Shown here piece by piece: positions 25,347-33,006 of a stretch of DNA of 36,840 nt. The translations under genes were made by a program, and so were the position numbers. The notes under the pieces are model-generated. The model searched no databases. It was not told where the DNA came from and saw only the letters and a program-made list of their open reading frames with translations. This stretch comes from DATKXO01 sp035528995. GTDB taxonomy: Bacteria > Planctomycetota > Phycisphaerae > UBA1845. The stretch is taken from NCBI GenBank assembly GCA_035528995.1, contig DATKXO010000018.1, positions 1 through 36,840 on the forward strand, in the 5' to 3' direction. Numbering within the stretch: position 1 is the stretch's first letter; each line of letters begins with the position of its first letter.

Positions 25347-26909
25347 CTACCCGCCAAACAGCGACTGGAAGACCGACAGGTCGGACAGGTCCACGTCCAA
25401 GTCCAGGTCGGCGTCGAACGCGCCGCACACGTCCGGGTCGCTCGGGTTCTCCGGACCTAGCATGCAGTCCCAGAAGCACGCGTAGTCCACCAGGTCCACG
25501 TCGCCGTCGCCGTCGCAATTGCCGTTCACCACGAGCTGGTTGTAGTAGACGTAGTTGCCCTTGCTGTTGTCCCAGTTCGTGACGGCCATGTCCAGGCTGT
25601 GTGAATAGAGGTAGTCCACCTCCACCGTGAACGGAGCGGCGGCCGAAATCGTGATCCAGCCGTGCTCCAGGCCAACGGCGTACTCGCTCCGCTTCAGTTG
25701 GACGCCATCGACGTATACCGACAGCACGGTGTCGATCGGCTGGCGGCTCAGGTAGAACAGACGCCGACCTCCGACCAGCGTGAACGTCTCCACGTCGCGC
25801 CGCGGGGCACTGTTGTCGATGTCACCGAAAACGATCTTCTCCACCACGCTGGTGCCGCCCGAGTTCCAGTCCGGCACCGCACCGAATCCGGCTCCGGTGT
25901 TGAAGAACAGCCGAGTCCGGTCCCACCAGGCGCCGGTGGCCAGATCGAGCAGGCCGTCGGCGTTCACGTCGGCCAGAGCGACGGCCGACCCGTTTCCGTC
26001 GTAGTAGCTCCAGCCGTAGGTCGTCGAGAACTGACCGCCCACCAGCCCGTCGTACTGACGAAACCTCCCGCTGCCGGCAAGCTGCGTGTTGTCGGTGATC
26101 AGCAGGTCGCGCAGGCCGTCGCTGTTGACGTCGCCCGCGGTGGCCATGATGGCGTCCTGCGTGCTGCTGTCGGTCGTGCTCCACGAGGCGGTGGTCTCCA
26201 GCGCTCCCCCCAGATTCATGTACATCCGCGTCTCGCTGAGACTGGCCACGCCCACCAGATCGAGCCAGCCGTCGTCATCGGCATCCACCCACAGCACGCC
26301 CAGATAGTGATAGGTGTCGTCGGACGCCCAGCTCGCGGTAGCCTCCAGCGCCCCGTCAACGTTCAGATACACGTAGTTGGCGTAGTAGTGCTGCGGCGTG
26401 TACGACCACCCGGTGGCCACGGCCAGGTCCGGGCGCCCGTCGTTGTTCACGTCGCCGAAGGCCACACCGAAGGCGTTGCCGTCCACGTCGGCCGTCCAGT
26501 CCGGCAACGATGACAGCGTACCGCTGTTGTTCAAGTACACCCGTGCGATCGGCGCGGTCGTGCTCGAGTTGCCCAGGTGGGCGACGCCCACGTCCAACCA
26601 GCCGTCCCCGTTCACGTCGGCCACACTGACGTGCCCGTTGAACGCGATATCGGCGGACTGCCAATCGGGCGTCGCCGGATAGGTGCCGTCACCCTGGTTG
26701 TAGTAAACGACAACGTGCTGCTGGGCCATGTCGTTCCCGTTGGCGACCACCAGATCGAGCCAGCCGTCGAGGTCGAGATCGGCCAGGGCCGCACCGGTGC
26801 TGACCTGTGTGTCCGTCGATGTCCAATCCGGCGTGGCGTTGTAGACGCTCTGCCCGGGCGCACCCGTGGCCGCCAGGCACAAGATGACAACGGCAGGCCG
26901 AAATCTCAC
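25347..26909 (-). CDS. Secreted FG-GAP/VCBS propeller protein with dockerin-like tail
   Basis: The 520-residue product begins with a signal peptide (VRFRPAVVILCLAATGAPG) at a GTG with AGGAGG upstream. Six clear FG-GAP calcium repeats follow: ADLDLDGWLDL, ADVNGDGWLDV, GDVNNDGRPDL, VDADDDGWLDL, GDVNSDGLRDL and ADVNADGLLDL. A degenerate seventh is GDIDNSAPRRD. Together they would make a seven-bladed propeller like those of integrins and bacterial surface lectins. A short beta domain follows, then two dockerin-like repeats at the C-terminus (GNCDGDGDVDLVDYACF and DADLDLDVDLSDLSVF), matching tails of two other exported proteins in this window. A good promoter is 45 bases upstream and overlaps the only alternative, earlier start (TTG), which argues for the GTG. 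Confidence 0.88.
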   Translation of the reverse strand: MRFRPAVVILCLAATGAPGQSVYNATPDWTSTDTQVSTGAALADLDLDGWLDLVVANGNDMAQQHVVVYYNQGDGTYPATPDWQSADIAFNGHVSVADVNGDGWLDVGVAHLGNSSTTAPIARVYLNNSGTLSSLPDWTADVDGNAFGVAFGDVNNDGRPDLAVATGWSYTPQHYYANYVYLNVDGALEATASWASDDTYHYLGVLWVDADDDGWLDLVGVASLSETRMYMNLGGALETTASWSTTDSSTQDAIMATAGDVNSDGLRDLLITDNTQLAGSGRFRQYDGLVGGQFSTTYGWSYYDGNGSAVALADVNADGLLDLATGAWWDRTRLFFNTGAGFGAVPDWNSGGTSVVEKIVFGDIDNSAPRRDVETFTLVGGRRLFYLSRQPIDTVLSVYVDGVQLKRSEYAVGLEHGWITISAAAPFTVEVDYLYSHSLDMAVTNWDNSKGNYVYYNQLVVNGNCDGDGDVDLVDYACFWDCMLGPENPSDPDVCGAFDADLDLDVDLSDLSVFQSLFGG

Positions 26910-26953
26910 GGCGGGGACCCCTCCTGCAGCGGGAATGTTCCACCCCCTGACAT

Positions 26954-26983
26954 AGGATAGCAACTCAGGCTGTCGCGTTTCAA
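26954..26983 (-). promoter_or_regulatory. Sigma-70 promoter for the FG-GAP protein
   Basis: TTGAAA (26978-26983, 5/6) and TATCCT (26954-26959, 4/6) are 18 bases apart on the minus strand, giving a leader of about 38 bases before the GTG at 26909. Confidence 0.5.
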
Positions 26984-26995
26984 GGACTCGCAGGA

Positions 26996-28702
26996 TCAGT
27001 CGTCGCTTGGCCCGGCCAGACGCCCTCTTGTCTCGCGGATCAGCTCCTCGACGCGCTCATACGGCTCCACGAATCCCGCCCGCCCGTCCAGGAACAAAAC
27101 GCTGCCGCCTTCGCCCGCGTGGCACTCCGGCTTCTCGTACACCAGGACATTGCCGGCATCGTCCGCGGTCGTCTGCCCGTCGATGTACTGATAGCACTCG
27201 TAGATGTCCGTGGACTCGGGGTCGGAATTCGGGCACCAGAAGTCGGCCTCGCCCAGGGCCCCGTTGTCGATCAGCGTCTCGAAATCCGGCGGAAAAGCGC
27301 CGTTGTGCGCCTCGGCGTAGTCGCTCATGGCCGTGCCGATATCGACCACGTTGATCTGACAGAACCATCGGCTGAAGGGCTCAGAAACCGCCGCCGGCCC
27401 AAACAGGACGCCATACATCAGCACCGACAGGAGCAGCCCGATAACCCCGGTGCAGATGCCGCCGATGGCCATTCCCTTGCCGCCATACAGCAACGGCTGC
27501 CTGGCCGCGCGGCGCACAGCCACGACACCCAGGATCAGCCCGATCAGGTTCACCGGAAAGCACAGCGGAACCAGACCCGCGATCCCGCACACCAGGGCCG
27601 CGACGGCCAAACCACGGCGAAGGGGACGCTGGTCGATATCGGCGTACAACACCGGCTCGGTAGGAGGGGTCCCCGGCGGCCGGCCCGCGCCCGGCACCCG
27701 AATGACCTGCTGGCACAGCGGACACCGGACCTCGGCGCCGGGCGGCTGATCCGCAGCGATCAACCCGCCGCAAGCCGGGCAGTTGAAGACCGGCTGCTGG
27801 CCACCCGTGACCGACGGTGCAACCGGTGTCATGCCTTGCGCAGGCTGTGTTCGTTGGGACAAAGCCTCGGCCGCGAGTTGAGCGTAGTGCGTTGCCCGCC
27901 GCCGATAATCTACTGTCTGGTATCGCGCCTCCAGGCCCATTCCCTCGAGCAGGGCCTTGGCCCTGCGCTTGACGAGCCACCGACCAATCGCACTGAACGG
28001 CCAGAGACTGCTGGCAATAGTATGGACCACGCCTCTCCACGTCAGCCGGTAGGTCTCGCGCCGGGCATCCAGACGCAGCCGGCCCAGTTCGACCTGCGAC
28101 TCAAACTCCCGCAGGGCACCTTCACGAACCGCTGCCGCGTGCGCGCCCGCGTCGGGGAGTGTCTTGACGACGGCATCGCCCCGCCGAGCCACCAAGCCCA
28201 GGTGTACCCGGTACAGCAGGCCCACATCGGCCATCGCCGGGAGTTTGGCCAGCGTTCTCCATGGCACCGACCCAAAGAAGCTCGGGGCGGTGACGTTGTT
28301 CGTGTGGACCTCGGTTCTGTCCGCGAACTCGGTCGAGAACTCCACCACGTAGCTCGACTTGACGAGGGCGAGTGGCATCTTGCTGAACACCGCCGTTGCG
28401 GCCGCCGCGTCGCCGGCCTGGCGATTCTCGAAGACGGCGACATACGTGGTCGTGTTCGGAGCAATATCCGTACTGATCACGCACGCGACCGGCCCGAAGC
28501 CCAGTAGCTCCAGATCCTCGGCTACTTCCCTGAAAAAGCCCCTGGCCGACGGCGGAATGCGTTCGTCCTCGGGCGGCACCTCCTCGAACACAGGATGGGC
28601 AGACGCGCGAACCCCGCGCTTCACCGTGAGTGGCAGAACGACACACAACGCGACAAGGAAGGTGACAAGGAACGTGACAAGGAACGACAGGGACTCTTCC
28701 AC
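26996..28702 (-). CDS. Membrane protein: zinc ribbon, DUF4190 helices, pseudopilin-like end
   Basis: The 568-residue protein is a mosaic. An N-terminal membrane helix (SFLVTFLVTFLVALCVVLPL) is followed by about 200 residues of unknown fold rich in charged strands. A zinc ribbon comes next (CPACGG and CPLCQQ), then two DUF4190-type membrane helices (LAVAALVCGIAGLVPLC and MAIGGICTGVIGLLL). The exported end resembles planctomycete pseudopilin-like tails: GTAMSDYAEAHNGAFPPDFE, paired cysteines, and VLFLDGRAGFV. The start is uncertain. GTG at 28702 has a GAGG eight bases before it, while a TTG at 28747 adds 15 residues. It lies downstream of the rarA/cyclo-ligase pair by about 58 bases. Function is unknown; membrane sensing is only a guess. 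Confidence 0.78.
   Translation of the reverse strand: MEESLSFLVTFLVTFLVALCVVLPLTVKRGVRASAHPVFEEVPPEDERIPPSARGFFREVAEDLELLGFGPVACVISTDIAPNTTTYVAVFENRQAGDAAAATAVFSKMPLALVKSSYVVEFSTEFADRTEVHTNNVTAPSFFGSVPWRTLAKLPAMADVGLLYRVHLGLVARRGDAVVKTLPDAGAHAAAVREGALREFESQVELGRLRLDARRETYRLTWRGVVHTIASSLWPFSAIGRWLVKRRAKALLEGMGLEARYQTVDYRRRATHYAQLAAEALSQRTQPAQGMTPVAPSVTGGQQPVFNCPACGGLIAADQPPGAEVRCPLCQQVIRVPGAGRPPGTPPTEPVLYADIDQRPLRRGLAVAALVCGIAGLVPLCFPVNLIGLILGVVAVRRAARQPLLYGGKGMAIGGICTGVIGLLLSVLMYGVLFGPAAVSEPFSRWFCQINVVDIGTAMSDYAEAHNGAFPPDFETLIDNGALGEADFWCPNSDPESTDIYECYQYIDGQTTADDAGNVLVYEKPECHAGEGGSVLFLDGRAGFVEPYERVEELIRETRGRLAGPSDD
28649..28684. repeat. 12-base tandem repeat, three units, in a membrane helix
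   Basis: Three units of consensus CGTGACAAGGAA on the plus strand (28649-28660, 28661-28672, 28673-28684) encode, on the minus strand, repeated Phe-Leu-Val-Thr/Ala. Units differ at one to two positions. Each unit is four codons, so slippage would lengthen or shorten the helix without a frameshift. Confidence 0.85.
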
Positions 28703-28760
28703 GTTTTCGGCCTCGAGGCCAACGAGTCGGCGGCCGGGAGCGGTCAACCGACCGGGGCAG

Positions 28761-29324
28761 CTACTTGAACCGACGGACTTCGACGTCTGTGATCAGCAGA
28801 TCGACCGGTCGGTCCAGCGGCCCGGCCGGCAGCTCGGGAACGAGCTGCTGTTCAAAAGCCAGGGCGCAGGCCACGCCGTGGAACTCCGGGTTGCCCAGGA
28901 AGCGATCGTAGAAGCCGCGCCCCCGACCCAGGCGGTTGCCCTTCGCGTCGAAGCCCAGGCCCGGAACGACCACCAGGTCGATCAGCGACACGGGGATCAG
29001 CGTGCCGGTCGCCGGTTCGCGCAGTCCCATTCCCGTCAGCGTCAGGTCGTGGGTCAACGACCGAATCTCGATCGGCAGCATGCGCCGCTGTTCCCAGCTC
29101 ACCCGCGGTGCCAGCACGCGCTTCCGGTCCTGCCAGGCCCGCAGCACCAGGGACGTGGTGTCAAACTCGCCCGGGCGCGACAGGAAGACCATCATGATCT
29201 CGGCCTTCTTGTATTCGGGCTGCTCGATGAGAAGCTGACAGGCCCGCGTGCTCTGCTGGCTGGCCTGTTCGTGGGGGATGTCGGCCAGGACCTTCCGCAA
29301 TTGTTGTCGAAAACGTTTCTTCAC
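28761..29324 (-). CDS. 5-formyltetrahydrofolate cyclo-ligase
   Basis: This 187-residue cytoplasmic enzyme converts 5-formyl-THF to 5,10-methenyl-THF with ATP, returning an inhibitory folate to the one-carbon pool. The basic N-terminus KKRFRQQLR begins the ATP-binding set, and RLGRGRGFYDR (131-141) after PGLGFDAKGN is the family signature. The length is normal. It begins with a GTG that overlaps the stop of rarA as GTGA, so translation is likely coupled. It shares folate chemistry with fmt, elsewhere in the window, but no direct link is implied. The zinc-ribbon membrane gene follows on the same strand. Confidence 0.94.
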   Translation of the reverse strand: MKKRFRQQLRKVLADIPHEQASQQSTRACQLLIEQPEYKKAEIMMVFLSRPGEFDTTSLVLRAWQDRKRVLAPRVSWEQRRMLPIEIRSLTHDLTLTGMGLREPATGTLIPVSLIDLVVVPGLGFDAKGNRLGRGRGFYDRFLGNPEFHGVACALAFEQQLVPELPAGPLDRPVDLLITDVEVRRFK

Positions 29325-30685
29325 GGTTTCTGCGAGACAGCGGTCTCGTCGCTCTCTGCCGCGCCGGCGCGGAGGCGCCGGAACTTCTGCAGGTATCGCT
29401 CCATCCGAACCTCCGCTCCGCGGTCGGTCGGAACGTAATACGTCTTATCGACGCCCAGGTACTCCTGCGTCAACTCGCCCTCCTCGTGATCGTGCGGATA
29501 CTGGTATCCCACACCGTGCCCCAGTCGCTTGGCCCCCGCATAGCCGGTACCCCGCAGGTGCCGCGGCACCGGCACCGTCCGACCCTCCTGCACGTCGCGA
29601 CCCGCGTCCCAGATCGCCCGGGCCGACGCGTTCGACTTCGGAGCACACGCCAGGTAGATGGCCGCCTGGGCCAGTGGGAGCTGGCACTCCGGCAAGCCGA
29701 CAAACGCCGTCGCCTCGGCCGCTGCCTGGGCGATCACCAGAGCCTGCGGATCGGCGTTGCCGACGTCCTCCGCCGCCGCGATCACGATCCGACGGGCGAT
29801 GAATCGAGGGTCCTCCCCGCCGGCCAGCATCCGGGCCAACCAGTAGACGGCCGCATCCGGATCGCTCCCCCGCATACTCTTGATCAGCGCGCTGGCCGCG
29901 TCGTAATGCTCGTCTCCCGCACCGTCGTACTGGATCGCCTTTCGCTGGATCGAGTCGGCGGCGACGGTCAGATCCACCACAATTGCAGAATCAGCCGCTC
30001 GACCTTCGAGTTGCGACAGGACGGCCACCTCCAGCGCGTTGATCGCCCGCCGGGCATCCCCGTCGCAGGCCACCGCCAGATGCCGGGCCGCGTCCTCGCG
30101 CAGTTCGACCTCGTGTTTCCCCAGCCCGCGCTCCTGATCGGCGACCGCCCGATGCAGCAGAGCAACCACGGCCTCCTCACTCAGCGGTTCGAACTGGAAT
30201 ATCTGGCTGCGCGAGAGCAGCGGAGAGTTCACTGTGAAAAACGGGTTCTCCGTCGTGGCTCCAAGGAGAATGACCAGCCCCTCCTCGACGTCGTCGAGCA
30301 GAACGTCCTGCTGGGCGCGGTTCAAGCGATGGATTTCGTCGATGAACAGGACCGTGCGCTCACCGCCCGTCTCCAGGCGATCGCGGGCGGTCGCCAGGAT
30401 GCCCCGCACCTCGCGCACACCGACCGCGGCCGCGTGCACCTGCTCGAAGAACGCCTCCGTCATCCGGGCGATGATCCGGGCCAGCGTGGTCTTGCCCGAC
30501 CCCGGCGGACCATAGAACACGGCGCTGCTCAGCCGATCCGCCTCGAGCATGCGACGCAGGAGTCTGCCCGGCCCGACGAAATGCTCCTGTCCGAGGAACT
30601 CGTCGAGGTCGGTGGGCCTCATTCGTACGGCCAGAGGAGCGGCACGGCTACGGTTGGCGCGCCGCTGCTCGGCGAACAGATCCAC
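29321..30685 (-). CDS. rarA: Replication-associated recombination protein A (MgsA/RarA AAA+ ATPase)
   Basis: The 454-residue ATPase belongs to the RarA/WRNIP1 clamp-loader-like family acting at stalled replication forks. The N-terminus RMRPTDLDEFLGQEH is typical. Walker A YGPPGSGKTT is at 58-67, Walker B TVLFIDEIHR at 111-120, and sensor 1 ATTENPFFTVNSPLLSR follows with its arginine finger. The C-terminal tetramer domain contains DAALYW-like DPDAAVYWLARMLAGGEDP and the end block with GYQYPHDHEEG. The GTG start has GGAGGAGG seven bases upstream. A perfect TATAAT lies 36 bases ahead. It overlaps the cyclo-ligase by four bases. Confidence 0.96.
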   Translation of the reverse strand: MDLFAEQRRANRSRAAPLAVRMRPTDLDEFLGQEHFVGPGRLLRRMLEADRLSSAVFYGPPGSGKTTLARIIARMTEAFFEQVHAAAVGVREVRGILATARDRLETGGERTVLFIDEIHRLNRAQQDVLLDDVEEGLVILLGATTENPFFTVNSPLLSRSQIFQFEPLSEEAVVALLHRAVADQERGLGKHEVELREDAARHLAVACDGDARRAINALEVAVLSQLEGRAADSAIVVDLTVAADSIQRKAIQYDGAGDEHYDAASALIKSMRGSDPDAAVYWLARMLAGGEDPRFIARRIVIAAAEDVGNADPQALVIAQAAAEATAFVGLPECQLPLAQAAIYLACAPKSNASARAIWDAGRDVQEGRTVPVPRHLRGTGYAGAKRLGHGVGYQYPHDHEEGELTQEYLGVDKTYYVPTDRGAEVRMERYLQKFRRLRAGAAESDETAVSQKP

Positions 30686-30720
30686 GCTTCGACCTCCTCC
30701 GCGAGAGAATCCGAGGGCAG

Positions 30721-30753
30721 ATTATAGAGACGGACTCTGCGTTGGATAGTCAA
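30721..30753 (-). promoter_or_regulatory. Promoter for rarA (perfect -10)
   Basis: A perfect TATAAT (30721-30726) lies 36 bases before the rarA GTG on the minus strand. The best -35-like hexamer, TTGACT (30748-30753), is 21 bases away, longer than usual, so the promoter may be weak or use an activator. Confidence 0.5.
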
Positions 30754-31070
30754 AAAATGAAGCATCGCCTTGGACGGGATTCCGCGGCGTTAAACCCGTG
30801 CTCCCGCAGGGCTTGTTTCCGCGAGTCCGCGGCTGTTTCGGACCGCGGTGCGACCACCAAACCGTCAGCCACCGAGATTCTGCCGGTCCCGCACCCGGGT
30901 AGGCCCGACTGGAGCACAAACAGGCCACCGATTATTGGCTCCTTGAACTCGATGGTCGGCATCGGTAACAATAGAGGGGCAGCGCAGTTCGATACGTTGC
31001 CGATGGCGTTGCGCCAACACGGTCGGACGGTACGGAGACGCCGATCGGCCACGAACCGGAGGAGGGGCGA
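30754..31070. other. Intergenic region before the deiminase gene
   Basis: This is most of the 385-base divergent spacer between rarA and the deiminase. I see no gene: the open frames are short or antisense-like. CCGCGG-containing palindromic sequence occurs around 30820-30862. A TTGAAC near 30942 has only a poor -10 partner, so the deiminase promoter is not settled. The strong AGGAGGGG ribosome site at its downstream edge belongs to the deiminase. Confidence 0.6.
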
Positions 31071-32744
31071 ATGCATCATCCTACGTACACCTATCGTTGG
31101 TCTGTCGGTCTGCTCGGGGCCGTACTGGCAATTGGCCCCTTCGCGACGCCGGTATCCGTCGCAGCAGACGAGCCGATCCGCGTCGGCGACCAACTCAGCT
31201 ACCCCGAGGGCGCCGACATCCCGCGAAGCCTCACCCAGACCGAGCACCTCTTCCTCGAACAGCACCCCCTCCAACTGCGGACCCGGGTGACCGACCCGCC
31301 CACCGGGCCGATCCATTGCGTGGCCGAGTACGAGCCCATGGAAGCCCTGCTCATCGCCTGGGAGGGCACCACTTCCTTAAGGGCCATCCTCGAGCAGATG
31401 GCCGTCCACGTCACCAGCACCGGCGACGCCGGCCTGTACGTCATGGTGGACAACGCATCGGAGCAGTCCACCGCCTACAGTCAGTTGGCCTCCGCCGGCG
31501 TGGACATGAATCGCGTCCAGTTCTGCATCGCCACGACGGACACCATCTGGATTCGCGACTACGGCCCCCGCTACATCTATCAGGGCCAGTGCCGGGCCAT
31601 CGTCGACCACATCTACAACCGGCCCCGCCCAAACGACGACGACCAGCCGGCCTACTTCAGCACCTACAAGAACCACGCCTACTACGAGATCCCGCTGATT
31701 CACGGAGGCGGCAACTATCACCTCAACGCACTGGCCTCCAGTCACGCCAGCCGCCTGATCGCCAACGAGAACCCCGGCCTGACCGAGCAGCAGATCCACG
31801 ACCTCTGGCAGAACTACCAGAACGTCGATACCACCATCTGGGCCCCCTTCCCGACGTCTGTGGACTCGACGCAGCACATCGACATGTGGATGCAGATCGT
31901 CGCCGACGACGTGATCATCATCAGCGACTGGCCGGCCAACCCCGGCTCCACGCAGGATCAGATCTGCGACAACGCCGCCGCCGTCTTCGCCGCCGCCGGC
32001 TGGGACGTCCATCGCACCCCGGCCCGCCAGGTGGGCGGTGTCCACTACACCTACACCAACATGGTCCTGTGCAACGACCTGGTCCTGCTGCCCTACTACA
32101 CCAACTCCACCATCAGCCCCTACAACGCCGTGGCCCTGGGCGCCTGCGAGAAGGCCATGCCCGCCAAGACCATCGTACAGATCAACTGCGAGGCCATCAT
32201 CAGTTCCGCCGGCGCGATGCACTGCATCGTCATGCACGTGCCGGAGCCGGCCGGCGGCCAGAACCCCACCACCTACCTCGAGAACCTCCGCGGCGGCCAG
32301 GTGCTCCAGCCGAACACGCAAGAGGAGATCCGCTGGATATCCGACGACGACGTGGCCGTAACGGACGTGGATATCCAGCTCTCCATCGATGGCGGAGCGA
32401 CCTTCCCCTTCACCGTCGTCTCGGGAACCGCCGACGACGAGTCCTACCTCTGGACCGTCCCGAACATGTCCGTGTCCACCGCCCGGCTGAAAGTCACGGT
32501 CCACGACGCGGACGCCCACCAGGGCCACGACGAGAGCGACGCCGACTTGACCATCGACGGCCTGTTCGGTGATTACGACGTCAATGGGACGGTGGATCTG
32601 ACCGACTTCGCCCAGTGGGAGGCCTGCATGACCGGCCCCGCAAACGGACCGTTCGCTGCGGGCTGCGGGGCCTTCAACGCGGATACCGATACCGACGTGG
32701 ACCTGGCCGACTTCGCCGAATTCCAACGGGCCTTCCCGCAGTAG
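31071..32744 (+). CDS. Secreted PPAD-like peptidylarginine deiminase with dockerin-like tail
   Basis: The 557-residue protein has a signal peptide (about 1-31) and a PAD_porph/agmatine-deiminase fold. Catalytic residues can be placed as Asp163 (TIWIRDYGP), His269 and Asp271 (QHIDMW) and Cys385 (GAMHC). Their spacing nearly equals that known in Porphyromonas PPAD (130, 236, 238, 351). YNRPRPNDD supplies Arg184 and Arg186, resembling the PPAD arginine pair that binds the carboxylate of C-terminal arginine. An Ig-like domain with LSIDGGATFPF follows (about 405-495). Two dockerin-like repeats, DVNGTVDLTDF and DTDTDVDLADF, end the protein. Export and the added domains argue against simple agmatine use; conversion of peptidyl-arginine to citrulline is the better inference. 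AGGAGGGG precedes the ATG. Confidence 0.9.
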   Translation: MHHPTYTYRWSVGLLGAVLAIGPFATPVSVAADEPIRVGDQLSYPEGADIPRSLTQTEHLFLEQHPLQLRTRVTDPPTGPIHCVAEYEPMEALLIAWEGTTSLRAILEQMAVHVTSTGDAGLYVMVDNASEQSTAYSQLASAGVDMNRVQFCIATTDTIWIRDYGPRYIYQGQCRAIVDHIYNRPRPNDDDQPAYFSTYKNHAYYEIPLIHGGGNYHLNALASSHASRLIANENPGLTEQQIHDLWQNYQNVDTTIWAPFPTSVDSTQHIDMWMQIVADDVIIISDWPANPGSTQDQICDNAAAVFAAAGWDVHRTPARQVGGVHYTYTNMVLCNDLVLLPYYTNSTISPYNAVALGACEKAMPAKTIVQINCEAIISSAGAMHCIVMHVPEPAGGQNPTTYLENLRGGQVLQPNTQEEIRWISDDDVAVTDVDIQLSIDGGATFPFTVVSGTADDESYLWTVPNMSVSTARLKVTVHDADAHQGHDESDADLTIDGLFGDYDVNGTVDLTDFAQWEACMTGPANGPFAAGCGAFNADTDTDVDLADFAEFQRAFPQ

Positions 32745-32786
32745 ACCGCCGCAGGCGGGACCGATCGGCCGAATTCACGCGATCGC

Positions 32787-32814
32787 TTGAACCCGCCACC
32801 GATCTCTACATAAT
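32787..32814 (+). promoter_or_regulatory. Candidate promoter for the PAS sensor
   Basis: TTGAAC (32787-32792, 4/6) and CATAAT (32809-32814, 5/6) are 16 bases apart in the 262-base gap after the deiminase gene. The leader would be about 186 bases. A small CCGCC/GGCGG hairpin (32746-32758) directly follows the deiminase stop. Confidence 0.4.
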
Positions 32815-33006
32815 TGTCACGTTCCACGGGGTGGAGCCGGCCCCCGCCTGCACCTGCCGTCGCTTCGCGCAGCGCCGACGCGGGAGGCAACGGCAAAACA
32901 ACGGTTGCGGACCAGGGACGCGCCGACACAGAGGGTCGATTGCACCTTGCCTTTGTCGGTTGACCTGCCTTGCACGTCACGCCGGTCGTACTACGGGGAG
33001 GGCGTC

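Noticed and set aside
23326..25518. Minus-strand open frame of 730 codons
   Set aside because: It is antisense to glucan phosphorylase, whose motifs are intact. No ribosome site or family feature supports it.
30750..31316. Possible 188-residue minus-strand gene in the rarA-deiminase spacer
   Set aside because: Nearly half overlaps the deiminase coding region, it covers the rarA promoter area, and its product shows no domain, signal or regular structure.
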